Position numbers and translations under genes: made by a program. A stretch of 64,000 bases of DNA from Ptychodera flava (lineage: Eukaryota > Hemichordata > Enteropneusta > Ptychoderidae). Below the pieces are notes generated by a model that worked only from the letters and a program-made list of their open reading frames with translations, ran no database searches and was not told the origin of the DNA. The DNA lies in the NCBI RefSeq assembly GCF_041260155.1, contig NC_091947.1, positions 2,926,501-2,990,500 on the forward strand, written 5' to 3'. This document shows positions 1-14,746 of this stretch, in pieces (the stretch's first letter is position 1; every line of letters begins with the position of its first letter).

Positions 1-605
1 CAATGGATTATAAATATACGTCAGCTCTGAAGTTTGCCTTTCTCTACTAAATGATGTGGACGTGAAAAACTGACCACATAATATGACTGAAAGTCGACAA
101 GTTACAATATGCATTCGCAACTAGGAATTTAGCCAGACCCTGTTACCAAATGGAATGCATGGCATTGCCTCATCGTATTAATATGTATTCAATAAATGTT
201 TTAGGAACTAATTTCGCAGTAAATTGGCAAATGTTTCCTACTGCCTGTAAACTGAATTTTTGGTCAAAATGTACATTATAACTTAATGCCAGCAGATGCA
301 ATTATTGAATTTCTGACTCTTAGTCGATCATCTGTATCTGAATGTTCGTAGCAATATAAGCAAATTATCAACGCCCTGTATTCTTTCATGAATATTTTCT
401 GCGAAGAAGTGTATATTTGGATAAATAAACGCAAAATGACATTATTATCTCCTGTATATTTCAAATATTTCTTGCTTTGTTCGAGTAAATTATCCAATGC
501 AGCTCCTGTCAAAAGTGAAATAGCAAAGTCGTTCCACTTTTCCTCATTAATAAGTGAAAAATAGACGCCTCTGCAACTTGAACTAAGTTTTCAAAAATAT
601 ATTAC
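1..605. other. Left-edge sequence without recognised exon
   Basis: This is the stretch 3' of the last recognised exon of the minus-strand Skeletor-like gene. The exon at 606-663 ends in phase 1 at a good GTAAT donor, so at least one more coding exon must follow. I read the minus strand here and found no segment resembling the expected cysteine-containing Skeletor C-terminus. The missing exon probably lies beyond the window. Confidence 0.4.
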
Positions 606-3600
606 CTGCTGTAGGGTATGGTTGGCCATTGTCAAATTCCACACCAGCAAACACTTCAACGTCCTTTCAACGATTAAAAAAAGAACAAAACATGAGTCTC
701 GAGATGGACACACTTAATTGAACCTTGCCAAAATTATCTACTCCCCGTGTCGTTAAATATGTTGTTTAATATGTTTTCATAGTTGTAAACTGTACTATAC
801 AGTACTAACTAAGGCAAACTTGACTTTACGTGCTAAAAAGATAGTGAAACATAAAGCTGGTAATGTACATGCTTGACCTTATTAGCTTGACTCCATTTCC
901 TGAAATACATTGTTTTTGTGTTGTCATGTTAAAGCTGGTCTAACTCAGTAAAAAAGCATGAACTAAAGAGTGAGAGTATCGGGTAAATTTTCTAAACAAA
1001 AACAAATCGGAATCACATTCAGGGACCTTTCAGCAGCCGTTTAGCCATTGATTGCAAGGTTTTGAAGTAGATCTAACGCTGCTATGCAGTCAGCTACCAT
1101 TATCACTGATCCAAGTGTTCATTATTCGACGTACTTAAGGTTGTAAACATGAAGGCAGTCAAAATAAGACGTATGATGGCCGTACAATTTGTTAGGAGTA
1201 TTGCTCTTCTTAGAACCCATGGCCAGATGCTGTATTGTGAATTCTATAATGCGTTAAAATCGTGATGTCAAGCAAAACGAACGTGTCTCCTATCCGGCGA
1301 AACCTTTTTAGATAAAAACAGACATGACGATGACTGTTCTATCGTTAAAAACAAAAACACTAAAATCATACAAGCAGCTTTTAGTCCCTCCATTTCAACG
1401 TTTTGTCGGTCATTTGCGTGACAACACTTGCCTGTCTTTCCGCTGTACTTTTCTGAATATAACCACCAATAGGATCGTCCGTAATGTAGAATGGATGATA
1501 CTGGGCGGTGTTGCTGTCATCATCACCACCTTCAACAATAAAAGTGTAATTGTGTCCAACGAGGAGTTCTAGAATAGGAATGAGTTTCTCGTTGATGTAC
1601 CAGGCGATACCCCATGACACTTGACCTGTGAAGAACGAGAGAATTTATGAAACACGTCACTTTGGGTACACTGTAGTCTGAATAGAAGTGCACGTATTTT
1701 CGGTGTTCACAATTTCGATTTTCTCTTTTTTGTAATATCTTGTCTTATCAAGGCTATGAAGGCTTGTCGTACTGTGGCTTTTATCAACAGAATATTATAG
1801 AAACGACAACTTCCCGTCATGCTTAGGCCAAGCACGGGTGCAAGCTAAACGTTAAACAAAAATCAAATACTGCTCATTGCATCATTGTAGTATTCCAATA
1901 GATAAGGCCTAGCATAACGTTTTGCAATTTTTTTCAGACTTTATTACGAGTGTCAGTAGCAGTATTTATGTGCACTCTCTAAAACATGCTGACATACCAA
2001 GTATTCAGTTTGCCAACATTGATTGCATATTGAGTACCCTGTATTTTTGTAAGTGGACTTGAACTCGTTTGAATTGTAACAATGTACGTCACACATTGAC
2101 ATGTAACATTGATAAACCATATACTGGGTATTTCAAACTGCTTTACCTCGTACTTGAAGACCAAGAAAATATCGTTGACATATGGAACGAAAGTTATGAA
2201 AAATTATCTCCATTAAAGTTACTGTAGCTTTGAAGAAATTACAAATATCAAATTTGCTCTTAGAATGCCGTCCTACGGGTCTCGAAAATACATCCTTTTC
2301 CGAGTGACGTCACTCTGATGTCGGGTACGGGACAAATTTGATAGAGACTCAATTTTAAAGTGACTAATTCGGGACAGTGATTGATATTATTCAGATGTTG
2401 ATGTATGCACAGGCGCTTGGCTAACCTTTTGTACGGCCCAGTGGTTGCTATTGTGTAGCAATCACAGGGTTATATTATAGTGAGCCGAGCGTCTGTGCAT
2501 ACATCTTTTTTCCTCTTTGGAAAGCCTTTTTCCCGTGGCCGACTGAGAGTCATGTGTTTCTCGTATACAATTTCAGTTTCCGACTGAGTCTTCTTGCTTT
2601 TGGCGCACCACCAAGTATTCCGAAATTTTACGAAGAGAATCAATGCAACTGACGAGAAATCGAAATTAAAACAAAACTTTATGGATACTCAGGTAACTGC
2701 ACTTACGAAATTACTTATGGAAATATATTGCTGGGTTTTCCAGATTAATGGACACTGATGCCAATTTCAAAAATGAACAACAAGCACTGGCATCGGTGTG
2801 TGTTCCTAATCTGGTAACTTCTGTGGTCTGTGGGTATTTTAATTTTAATTTGTTTTTAAATCACCTGTAATTGCAGAATATCCTCTCCTACCACCGGCTT
2901 GTCCAATTCTTGCAGTAAATTCTGTGTTTCCTTCGTCTCCTCTGATGCGTATTTGATCCCATGCCCTCACCGGTGGCAGGGTAGTCCTCGTAAATGCCGG
3001 GCAATTGTTCGACGCTTGTCGACCAAAATGAAGTTTTACGCCGCCTGTAAAATATTAACGATCAAACCGTTTCGAATTAGGTAAGTGCTGTAGTAGTGAC
3101 TGTTAAACTTAGCTGAGATTATTTTACAATGATAATGACAAATGACAACTCTGAGATGAGCAACTAGCGGCTACAAGGCTTCAGAACATAAAAGTTATCA
3201 GGCCTTCGTGATGTTGCCCAGTTAAATAATACAACTATGATACGCTGAGTGAGCATTGTTTGATAGGTTGAGAATATCCAATGGCCCGGAAGTTGTGCAT
3301 TATCTAGATAACCTTAAAGAATGGAAAACCAATTCAAGCGCCGTATCACATTTTATATATTATTATAATATCATTGCTCTAAATTCCCTTCTAAAGATCC
3401 TGAACATTTTCCACGGCACACCTTCCAACAGAACACTTGATACGACAACATCTGACACCAATTTTGTTACGGTATAGAAACTCATATCTCGAGCACCATT
3501 ATTCTTCAACCTAACCTAATCGCGATCATTGTAAGTTTTGTGTCGGGTCTCGTGATATCAAAGTATAGTAAACGGACTTACTGGTTGGCACAGTATGATG

Positions 3601-6600
3601 TTTCGCTACCACTCCATTGCTGTTGATGTATCCAAGTGCCCATGCAACATATACTTCTCGATCAGTCCGAATTATTTTATCCTTTGAATCACCTCCATGA
3701 GATAAAAATAAAAGCATTTTTGATAACTTCATCGGGTTCTTCACAATTTTCGTGAGCTTTATTATATCGAACTTGAATTACAGTGAAACGGGATCGAGGT
3801 TAATGTAGGAATGCGGTTGGTTCTGTTTAACGTAGAATGGACCTCGGGGACAGGTACTTGGACTCTCAAACTTCTCTGTTCATCTACCCATTTAAAGCTC
3901 TTGGCGTAGAAAAATTCTAACCGCCTTAGTTTTTCGAAAATTTCTTTTTCTCCAGAGAGTTGACACAGGAATGGTCGCAATTTTGAATTTCAAATATCGG
4001 TAAATTTTAAGTTATTTGTTTCTCCAGTACCAAAATATGCATGTTGATTTTGATTTTGATTTTTGATTTGGTGAGAGAAAGGTTAAAAGCTTCATGAGGA
4101 AAGTCTGGGCAAAAGTTCAGGTCTTTTACTTTCGAGGCGCATACTACCTTACGGTAGCGTTGCACAAAACCCACATACTTTTTCCAAAAGCATTATTTCT
4201 TATCAAAGACGACTTGAAAACTCCTAATGCTATATATTTTCAAAAGGCAGAAATCTCAAATTTAGTATGGTAGCAATAGCTTAGTCCAATGATGAAGTGA
4301 GTTCAATATTAATGATAAAAATTAAGTCAAAAACTTGTAAAATTTAATATATGAATTGAAGCTAGGGTATACGAAGATAACAATAACAATTTTGTTTTGC
4401 ATTACCTATATGCTAATTCTTTTATGGCAGGGGTTAAAAGATTGACATTGAAAAACAGTGATTAAAATGAAGATAAGCAAAATTGAAATGTAAGAACTTT
4501 ATTGCCAAACAAAGTTGTCGTTTTCTTATATTTTACTTAAAGAACACAATGTGAAATTTTCACAGAGCCAAATGGAGTTTTTCTTTTTTTTTTGAAATGT
4601 TGAAAACGGAGAATAAAGAAGCAAGGAAATCAGGTGATTTACATACATATGCATAAATTTTCACTTCTTTTTTATCCTACTCACAACTGCTTGTCAACCC
4701 AACAAATATTTTATCTTAGGTCAAAAATTAAAGAAACTGAATGACTACGTTTGCAAAAAAGTGGTTTCGAGCAAAATTTCCTGTGCTATGTGCAACGCCA
4801 CCTCAATCCATGGATGTCGATAATTTCTGATAGACAGCCATGAAATCTGAAGCAGAGAGATAAATTAACAAAGGTGTCTGATAGGTTATTGTGCGTGACG
4901 ACTCAGCAGTAAAGTCAAAGGTCAGCCTCACTTATTTGTTGACACTAGAACGGTATAATTGAATCATGTGGCTGACATATGCATCGTCGTAAACCACGCC
5001 CTCTTCGGCGAGTCTTATCACCCAACGCCGATTTTTGCGTAGATCAGCGGAGCGGAAATTATTGCTCTGGCCTGCGAGAATGGACATATGTAGTCATCGA
5101 CGTGGTTGACAAGGAAGCTATTCCGTAAATTAAACCTTTAAGGTTAATCACCTTAAGTTTTATTTTCACATTTATTTTTTTCCTTGGGAGGGAATCGCTC
5201 AGTTATTTTTTACTTTTTCGTCAGTTTCTTCTGCACAAGAATCCTTGTCGCAGCAAGTAATCTATAGCTTATGTCAAATCAACATCCTAGTCTGTTTATC
5301 TAGCTACTATTGATGCAAGAAAAGACGTGTAATGTTCACATGCCTTGACAGCGCCATATCAATCAGTCAGTCGATCAATAATGATTACTAGTATATAGCC
5401 ACAATGCAAAACAAAAGGATTTGCTCTGTGACGCTTAAGTCATATAGTGTGTTCTGTTGAACACGTGTATTTCAGTTTCCTTTTAAAAGTGTTCAAACCT
5501 ATGGATTCTTTGATAGCCAGTTGAAATGAATTCCTTAATTTCGGTACAGATTACCGTGATGTAAAGCCACATCAACCATATGTGGCATGCTTCTAAATTG
5601 TTAGAGTTAACATTTTCTTGTTGGGAGAACGGAGCGCACGAGTTGACAAATAAGCCTTGGTCGAGAGTAGATCGCTTATATATGCAGAAGTCAGGCTACG
5701 AATAATTTAGGTGATAAAACGGGCTACCTTTGTACTCGAACAGTATTTTGCCGTATTTCTATGATTCATACCTGTATTGAGCAATCTTCTGAATCCAATC
5801 CGTACAATACCGTTTTCTATCATGGATTGAATGTTTGACACATCATCTCGTGCGCCTGACACTTCAGTATCTGGGCATGCGCCGGAACCCTGACTACACT
5901 GAGGGCAAGAAAAAAACATGAAGAAATTAAAAGTCTGTGTCTCACATTTTAACATTATTGCAGAGCCACTCCGCTTTTTACTTTTTATCATTCACCCTTT
6001 CCCTACCGCCTGCGATTTGTTTGTTTTACACAGACGCAGAAGAACAAATCTTTTAATCAAATGTTTTACTTTCAAAATAGATAAAAATTCATTTCATATA
6101 TTGGCACAAATACACGTCGCCGTAAAACTTCACATCACGTTCCACGCACTTAAGAACACAACAATCTCTGCATTTACAGTTATAATCAAAGAGGACCAAT
6201 TCCAGTTTGGATTTTATCGGCTTATGATAATAATTTACATTGCTCGACAACACATACCTGACTATATGCATTCAAGTCATAATCAACTGCCTTCGTGCTT
6301 TCTGTGCCGTCATTCCACGTCACTGTGACGTCAGCACCAATCATGGCCGTTCTACTGTCAGAGCCACTGATCCCAAATGCCATGTACTCCCCGGTGTCGA
6401 CCTGACCACTAAGCTCCAAATCGATGTAATCGCTTCCAACAGTCCAACTTACGTGGAATTTATCGTTCATTGCTTCACAGTTTTCGTACATTTCCTGACA
6501 AATGACAGTAATGGGGTGGCGTTAAATGTGTTCAATGTAATTCTGATCCAAGTCTTTCCTTCCATTTCCTGTCACCCATGGTTGTAAATTTCTCAATTTC

Positions 6601-8321
6601 ATCTACCGTGAGGTCATGATATTGTAACAGGACGAACAATGCAACCACTCAGTTACAGAATGCACTGTGTCTCCGTTTAGTTTGGGACTAAGCAAAAATT
6701 GTGCAGCCAAATTTTAGAGATTCTATTATCAAGTAGCGCGTGCAACATTATGAACCGTGCACTGTAAATAATCATTTATTTTCCATAGTGACAATTGTAA
6801 CGATGTTTATATGAAATGTTGTTCTTATGCAAATGAGGTGTCTGCAATTATGTTTACAAAGTACTTGCGGACTTGATGAAGAATGAGAAAGATTGCATTC
6901 ATTAAAGCTCCATAAGCTGTATCTTTTGGCTATTTTTTCAGAACTGCTGTTCTGTGGTGTCCCTACACTTTCTGCAATGAATCCCTTAACTGTAATTTAA
7001 TGCCAAGTATTTAGCATATCCACACAACCTATATGAGTATAATCTCCATTGTTACTGTTGAAAACTGTATTCAAGTCCGGACTAGAATTCATTCGTAAAC
7101 AATAAACAATGGTCACTACACACATACAAGTTGTGTTGACAAAAAGAATACTCGAAATTTCAGCATGACAAACGTATTAGGGTCAGACACGGTAGTTGAT
7201 ATGCAGATCAAGAATACTGAAAAAGTTGCCACAAGTTGCAGCTTATGTCCCTTTAAGAGACAAAGGTCATTACACGCGACTAATACTTGTGTCGCAATTT
7301 ATACACAGTATTAGATTCCACGTTTTGACAGGCCGTCCTAGGAGTATAGGCCGTTTGTCAGGAACAGCTTTATCTACATTACACGAATTTTATGATGTAC
7401 TCATAAACAGTTTACCTCGGGTTCTGTATCTTCTATGTGCGGAGGGATGTTCAAATTGTCAGGAATGAAAACGTGGCCGAAATTCTGCACTGCAAGAACA
7501 CACCACATGGACAACCAATCGATGTCGAAAACTGTCAAATCACCGGCCAATTGGATGGAGACTGTTTGGCCATTGTAGCCTCTCAGAGGCCGAGTGCTAG
7601 GCCATACGGAAGAAACAGAAAAGTGTGAAAAAAGGGAAGTGGGCCATACGCGGATCGTCCAATGATAGGCAAATTCAAAATTGATAAATGCCGCGTGCAT
7701 CAGAATAGAAATAAAGCCAAAAATTACGATTCGGGATTGAGAGAGTATTTATTCATGTGTCGCCGAACAGATACTGAACTAGAGTAGAACAGACCTATAT
7801 AGATGCCGCCAATAATAACGTACATAACCACCACTGAGGGTGCAATAGTTTATCGTCATGCATTTTTGGAGTTGCCGATGGTGAATAACACTGTTGGTAA
7901 ATTTATCCAGGAATCCTCCCGTACGATATCAGACGGTATACAATTGGGAAAGAGATCAAATTGCCATAAAATTACGAAAGTCGAATAGTTGCTCACCTTC
8001 CATTTTCGTCAGGTACTTTTATTCCATTCCTATGTGGCCGTGATCCAGTGCCAACCCAAAAATAAGCATCTACAGGGAGACGTGAAGTGGACACAAGATA
8101 TGGGTGTGTTGTGAAACGCTAACTAACACCTGAATAGGCGCCAAAGATGGACTACACTCGCTGCAGTACAACATGTCATACTATCTTTGACATGGTTAAC
8201 ATGTCGGTCCTTTGTACTTTGTGTCTATTAGTCCAGGATGTACATTAGGACTATCATATATCATATCATATTTGTCGACCTTGTGGAAGATCGGCCTTAT
8301 TGGCCGAACATGTTATCGACA

Positions 8322-8354
<33 letters not shown>

Positions 8355-11300
8355 TATAAATATTCCTCTTTGAAGTCAGAATTCAGAGCGGGAGGCGAAA
8401 CTTTAGAAGCATAAAAGGGATCGGTTTCTAATTGTGTTTCTAAAGGCATTCATTTTATCGAGGCTATAATTCATTGCTTTTTTCTGTCATTCGTTCTTTA
8501 GGTTGACCCGTTCATGTCGGCGTGAGATTTAAAATGGGTTAATTTCAATTGGTCTGCAAGCCCATAAAATATTACCTGGCCCGTTTCCATCGTAGTGCAA
8601 GTTTTCGATACGAAATGTTTTAGCATCAACAATGTACGGATGACCCCTGAGACCATGGGCAAGGCGAGAAAACTCCCCAAGGTCGTGTTCCGATGGTGCT
8701 ATGAAGCCACCAGGGAAATACACGTGACCAAAATCAACCTATGAACGGTGAGAAGACGATAGAGATTTTATTCAGTGTTAGCATATCATAAACATGTATT
8801 TCAGGATGCATTAAGACCGTAAAGGCGAGTCTGCTATGGCTTTTTCGATATCCAAACCGAAATTCTCTACTCTTTATCATTTTGCCTCTCTAGGAAACTA
8901 GTCCATCGTTTAAGTCAATGATAAAAACGCGACGTAATAAGTTGTTTTCCAAAACATCAAAAGTGGGAGTGTCCATTTTCTTCTGGAGTCAATGGCAGTC
9001 AAGCTTACCGTGAACCTTCGGCACCATACTGATAACCATTTGTAATCTGATATTGTGCTTTCTCCAGGTAGAGTGATTGTTATATCACGATTTGAATATC
9101 CTCGGAGTGGAGTAGAGACACTGCAAACAAACACAAAATGATGGACAAAAGATTTGGACATGTTGCGTAGTATTTGTATCCTCTGTTATTCTTTGTTGGT
9201 GTAACATTTCCTGATATATAGGATACTCAAGCATGTGTCACAAACACATTTACCATCGATCGGTAAAGCTCATTTTTATGGCTGTCACTTTTGATGAGGG
9301 CTATTTTCATTATGTTTGTCCTTTTTTGTGAAATACAGTACAGTTGTACTTCTGACGTCATGTAGTAAATGCCTGGTGTAAAACTTGTCATCACAGCCTC
9401 TGTGTTGGTAACGTCAAATGTCATTGTTGACAACTGAAGTTCAATCCGGAGTATGATTTATCTATGAAAAATAACATTGCATATTGCACATAAGTCGTGT
9501 CTGCAAGGGAGTGTGCTCAACTTTTGGACTAGCGTTGCTTGCAGGTGTAAGGAAAAGAAATGATTTCCCTAGCAAATAATAGTTTCTTAAAAGAAGTTAT
9601 TTTAAGTTTTTGCAAATGGTAAATGCTGTTTGTGCAAGATGATGATCATAAACAATAAAGAGACTATAGATGTAAAAACAACACGAATTCTTCATCGTGT
9701 CTCAAATTTATTTTTTTTATTTTGACAATAAATTAATGTATCTAGGAAACATTTGTGGTTGATCGGCATCAAATGACCGAATGAAGATGCGTTCATGCTC
9801 TTTTTAATTTTAATGGTTCGTAAATCAGACCAATCAAGAGTCCCTTTTAACTGGTTGCTCAATAATATATTTTACGTACCTGCCTCGCTCATCCGGGACA
9901 ATCACACCTGTTGAACTTGGACTGTTCGTGGAACCAACCCAGAAGAAGGCATCTGTAAGGATTATGTGTTATAATTTGAATAATGATGTCAAGCATTGCA
10001 GGTGGATTTTATCCGGCCTTATCCAAAAAAAATTGTAGTGACAGGTTCACGAGCACATCATTTATGCAAATAATTCAAACCATCTGTCTTGCCTCAAAGA
10101 TAATCCCCACACCACAAATACCAGAGATTTCGTGATGTTATTTTTTCTACCGCAGCATAGATAGTCTGGTTCCCTGACCCATTTCCCCGGTAGAGGGCGT
10201 GGGGAAATATAGGGTCAGGTACCGGCTAATGTAAACATGGACGCTATTGGGTTAAAATAAAACAAGCTGTGATTGGATGAAAGTAACACCTGTAACTTTT
10301 TCTCATCTTTCTTGGGTTTCGCACTTTCAGGCTCACTTGACACCAACTTCTTGTTTGTACCACAAAGCCGTGGAGGTAGAAAGAAAGACTTTCTACCTCC
10401 ATGATTTAGCCACTGTGACTTAGCACACCTCTTAACACTTTTAGAACGTCGACATGATGCCTGGCATTTTTCACGAAATTTGGACACCATTCTATCCATC
10501 GAAGTCAATCGTCGTTCACAGTTCCAACAAAGTTTGCTTTCAATTAGCTGTGATATCGCAGCAGTACTTGTGGCGTGTATAGAACGTGCTCGGGTCATTG
10601 GGGTCACGCCACAATCCGCGATGACCTCAATGACCCTAGCGCGTTCGATACACGCAACAAGTACTGCTGCGATATCACAGCCAGCCTTCGATCACCTCTA
10701 TTTACCCGTACTTCTGGATTAATCCTTTCAGTTTATGTTTCCCGTCTTGTGTGCCAATGTTTTTGGTTCGGATACCAGTGTTCGAACTTACTTCTGATCC
10801 AGTCGAATTTTGACCGGCGTTTTCATGGTAGCAGCCATATTATAATAATAATAATAATAATATTTTTATTGCTTGCTTGTAAATATAGGATTTACATCAC
10901 ATTTGTGGCAATAAAAGTGTGATACAAAAATAAGTTAAAATTTTCTTCAATAAAGATAAAGTATTACAGTATAATAATAGTAGCTAATAATAAATATAAC
11001 TAGGTATTTCTTTGTTTATATAAAGTAAAAATATAATCAGCAAGTTGTTCATTAAAAGATAACTCTTGTTTTGTTAGTAGAGAAATAAGCTGATTTTCAG
11101 TATCGTCGTTGGGAAATTGATTTTACTGAAAAAGTACTTTCTTTGGACTTTGTATTTCTGACAGACTAATAAAAAGTGTGTTTCATCTTCAATACTGTTG
11201 GTGTTACACTGATTGCAGTATCTTTCAGTAATTGTTGTAGCATGTTTTGTCAGGTGACTAACCTCCGCCATCTTGAACAAAATTCTGTTCAAGATGGCTA

Positions 11301-11540
11301 CCCGGTACCTGACCCCATATTTCCCCACGCCCTCTACCGGGGAAATGGGTCAGGGAACCAGACTACAGCATAGACTGAACAAAATTTACTGGCAATGTTT
11401 CTCATGTATTGCGGCATGTTTCTGTGCAGGAACTTCGTAATACTTATGATTAGGTAATGACGGCTAGTTTGAATCGTGGTCAGATTCTATGGTTTAGGTG
11501 ACACATTCAGGTTTAAAACATTGTCCAGTGTTCGTTTTAT

Positions 11541-11588
<48 letters not shown>

Positions 11589-14500
11589 GGTATTAATCTG
11601 TAAACAAAACAAATTCTGTATCGATTAACTCACCTGGAGCTGCTCCGTCGTAATTAAACCCTACAATTCGAAGTCGGCGACTATCCACGGCGTAAACCGT
11701 CCCTGACACACCGTGGTCAAAAGTCGTCAAATCTGCGATGGGTTTACCATGGTACGGACTTGCCGTGGATATAAACTCTGAAACTGAATATAAACAAAAT
11801 ACATTTCCTTGCAAACGCGGATTGGTCGGCTACACATGATTTACCAAACTTTAATTTTCATTTTTAATCAGAGATTGTTCCATGTCACAGGAGCTATTAA
11901 AATGTTAAAATTGATAAAACCCTACAATAAAACCATTACTGTACATTCTATTGTCAAACACGATTGACAGCATTTAAAACCGAGAGGCCTTCTGGCTATG
12001 AAAAGTTGTATTCAGACATTATTTCTGTCAGCTTTTATCACTGACATGTCTATTATATTGGACATATAGCTGTTGAAAACGAAGTCGACAAAACATGCTT
12101 TCCGCCCTAACGACAGACGGAACCGGCGTGAGAAAGTGATGTCATTAATTAAAATATCTACTATAGAATACGGGTTTAGGGTCGATAGACAGCGTCCGAA
12201 CACAATCGGCACGCCTTAGTGTGCTGTACAGACGCTAGCTTTTTATATATCACCAATATCTTGGATGGTTTACATTATCTGAATTCATGATTGATTTCGA
12301 GAGCGTTCTTCGTTGTAAAGATGACTCAGCTTTTCTCTTTGTGCTGTATTGAAATCTAAGGAAAACACGATTAGAACTAATTTGGGATAATTTGATGGTG
12401 AAGTAATTTCGATTTAATTTACAAATGCAAACTCGTCTACTTTTCTTTTAAAGTTATACACTTGTTTTTACGAGTAATTCGTAATATTTCAACATTTAGC
12501 TAAAGGGCACCTAACACTTTAGAGAAATTTGAAAAAATATGAAGATCGGATCAGGCCGAACAAAAAAATTATGCTGTTCCGATAACCCGACCTACCCTAT
12601 TTTTAGAGCTACCTAAACACGGAAGTAAAAAAAACGAAAGAAAAACACCGTAAAATCACGCGTCCGTTACTTGGCATTTGATTTTTGCTTGAACAAGGAT
12701 ATCTTTTATGTTTTTATTCCTTTTATATGTATGATACATTTTTGTGGATATGTTGTAGCCAGTGTTTGACCGCCCTGAACCCCTGAAATATGCATGGGAA
12801 AAAAATTCCTGCCGACCTACCTACCCTATTTTTGAAAACCATGTTATCGGAACAGCACAATTTATTTTTTTTAGCCTTATCCCAAATGAGTTCCGATCAT
12901 GCTGGAATTTAACATCAAAACTGGTCAAACAATCAAATCCACATCAGGTGAAACATTGCAGGGCTTCTAACATAAGTGACAAGGTCGCACCATTTTCTTT
13001 GTCTTTTGGTGAGTCAGAAGTTTAAACAAACTTCTGAACTAAGTTGAGCTTCGAACTATCACAAGAAAGAGTTACAACGCTAGCAGCCTACACTTTCGAT
13101 TTTCTCCGTTTACTTGGATAACATGAAAAAGGGTCAGACAGGCAGGTTTGCTTGTTTTTTTTTTTAAGAATCCTAACACATAATTCGATGCCATTACTGT
13201 TTCAGATTGACAAGAAGCAGGCAGTGTACAGAGGTAACTTGCGGGTTTGTTATGCTCAGCATGTTTAAACGTGATCTTGTCTCATTGTCAAACTTCATGC
13301 GGTCAGGTCTAAGTGTGAACATGAAGTTTTGTAGCTCAATGGTGTGAATTAACGTCACTTTTCTTCCACTATGAAATTTAAACAACGTGTTTTGTGGGAT
13401 CCGAGTTGGAGGTTTGAAATGGTTATACAATGGCCTATGTATTAACAAGTAGTGAGGCTTTGAAATAGTTTGCTGTCTTAGTTTCACGTCCATTAACAGT
13501 GCATTTCAAAAGACACATCTTAGCTGTGATACGTCTGCGTTCATTCACCTTCCGCGTCTCTGACCGGCATTGGCACAGCTGGCAGCAACACTTAGGCCTG
13601 CCTGCAGCGCGATCTTTCCCCGACATTGTATGGAAGTCAACGTTACTACTGCGTGCTGTGTCAAAATAATATCCATACATCCCATCTCCTCCTAATCTGT
13701 GTGGTGCTCCACCAAACTGTGTAATCACCGCGAATACACTCTGTTTTTTTTTAATTTTCGCAGGGACAAACCATGCATGGGGAGATTTTAGCACCACAGA
13801 CCAAATATGGAAGACCACTTTTGAAGCAAACACCTACGCTAGAATCTGCTTAAAGTGGATCCTACTGACGTGTACGAATAAACTATATAAGCTTATGCAC
13901 TTTTCGACTTCCCGTCTGTCCTACTCAGGCCCAGCAAAGCAGGCACTAAATTGTACGGGCGAATTAAGTGATAGCCAGAGAGTGAAAAAAGAGTTGAGGC
14001 TAAAAAGTGTGAAAATGGGCCACTTTTGTGGTGTATTTGTCTATTGCCATTTCAAAGAGAACACAATATACATGTATACAATAATGCATAAATACTACTA
14101 CACACAACAAACAACCGCAGTCGCAGTCTCAGTTCGCGCATGTATCGTTGTACTTTCTAATAAATCGAACAGGAAATGCAACATTATCATTCTTGACCAG
14201 CGGACTTACACGGTATGACTTGAACTAGTTTTTAAACTTAGCTGATAGCCAAGTTGGTTTTATCATGGAGGTAGAAAGTCTTTCTTTCGACCTCCATGGT
14301 GTTATGGGCAATGTACCGGAAGCCATGTTACGATGGCAAGACATTTTCATTGATCTAAGTGCCAGAACATTTGACGCATGACCCAAATTGTTTTAACTTC
14401 CTGGTTTCCAACGAAAGGCTGTTATATTGAGAATTATATCCTACCAGTATATTGATGGCGCAAACACAGTGATCTGATTGGTCGAGACGCGAAAAGAACC

Positions 14501-14715
14501 GTGGTGTATTGGCCATATACCACGGCTGGCATACGCGCGAGCTCTCAGTTTGAGCAAAAATCCGTTTTTGACGTTCCACGACAGAATTTCAAGATACTGT
14601 CATGATATAATAGCAATAAATCACACCCAGTGACGGTATACCACTCGATTTTGACCATTTCACTTCATATATGCCCTCGCTATCGCTCGTGCATATATGT
14701 CGTGAACTGGTCAAA

Positions 14716-14746
<31 letters not shown>

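Larger units (their letters stand above)
10153..11374. mobile_element. MULE-like TIR element, 1204 bp, with 9-bp target duplication
   Basis: The element runs 10162-11365. Its ends are inverted copies starting TAGTCTGGTTCCCTGACCC and stay paired for about 64 bases with roughly one mismatch, so it looks fairly young. It is flanked by the direct repeat CAGCATAGA (10153-10161 and 11366-11374). A 9-bp duplication is the hallmark of Mutator-like transposons, but no transposase is seen, so it is non-autonomous. Inside are a strong hairpin (10548-10680), a 31-bp palindrome (10371-10401) and a LINE fragment (about 10840-11270). It sits in intron 2 of the Skeletor-like gene. Confidence 0.8.

Noticed and set aside
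276-512. Possible C-terminal exon of the Skeletor-like gene
   Set aside because: It follows a CAG acceptor in the right phase, but lacks a usable donor or the conserved cysteine and tyrosine pattern expected there.
13435-13833. 132-codon minus-strand frame in Skeletor-like intron 1
   Set aside because: It overlaps another frame (13194-13493), shows no domain, no convincing codon pattern and lies inside an intron; treated as chance.
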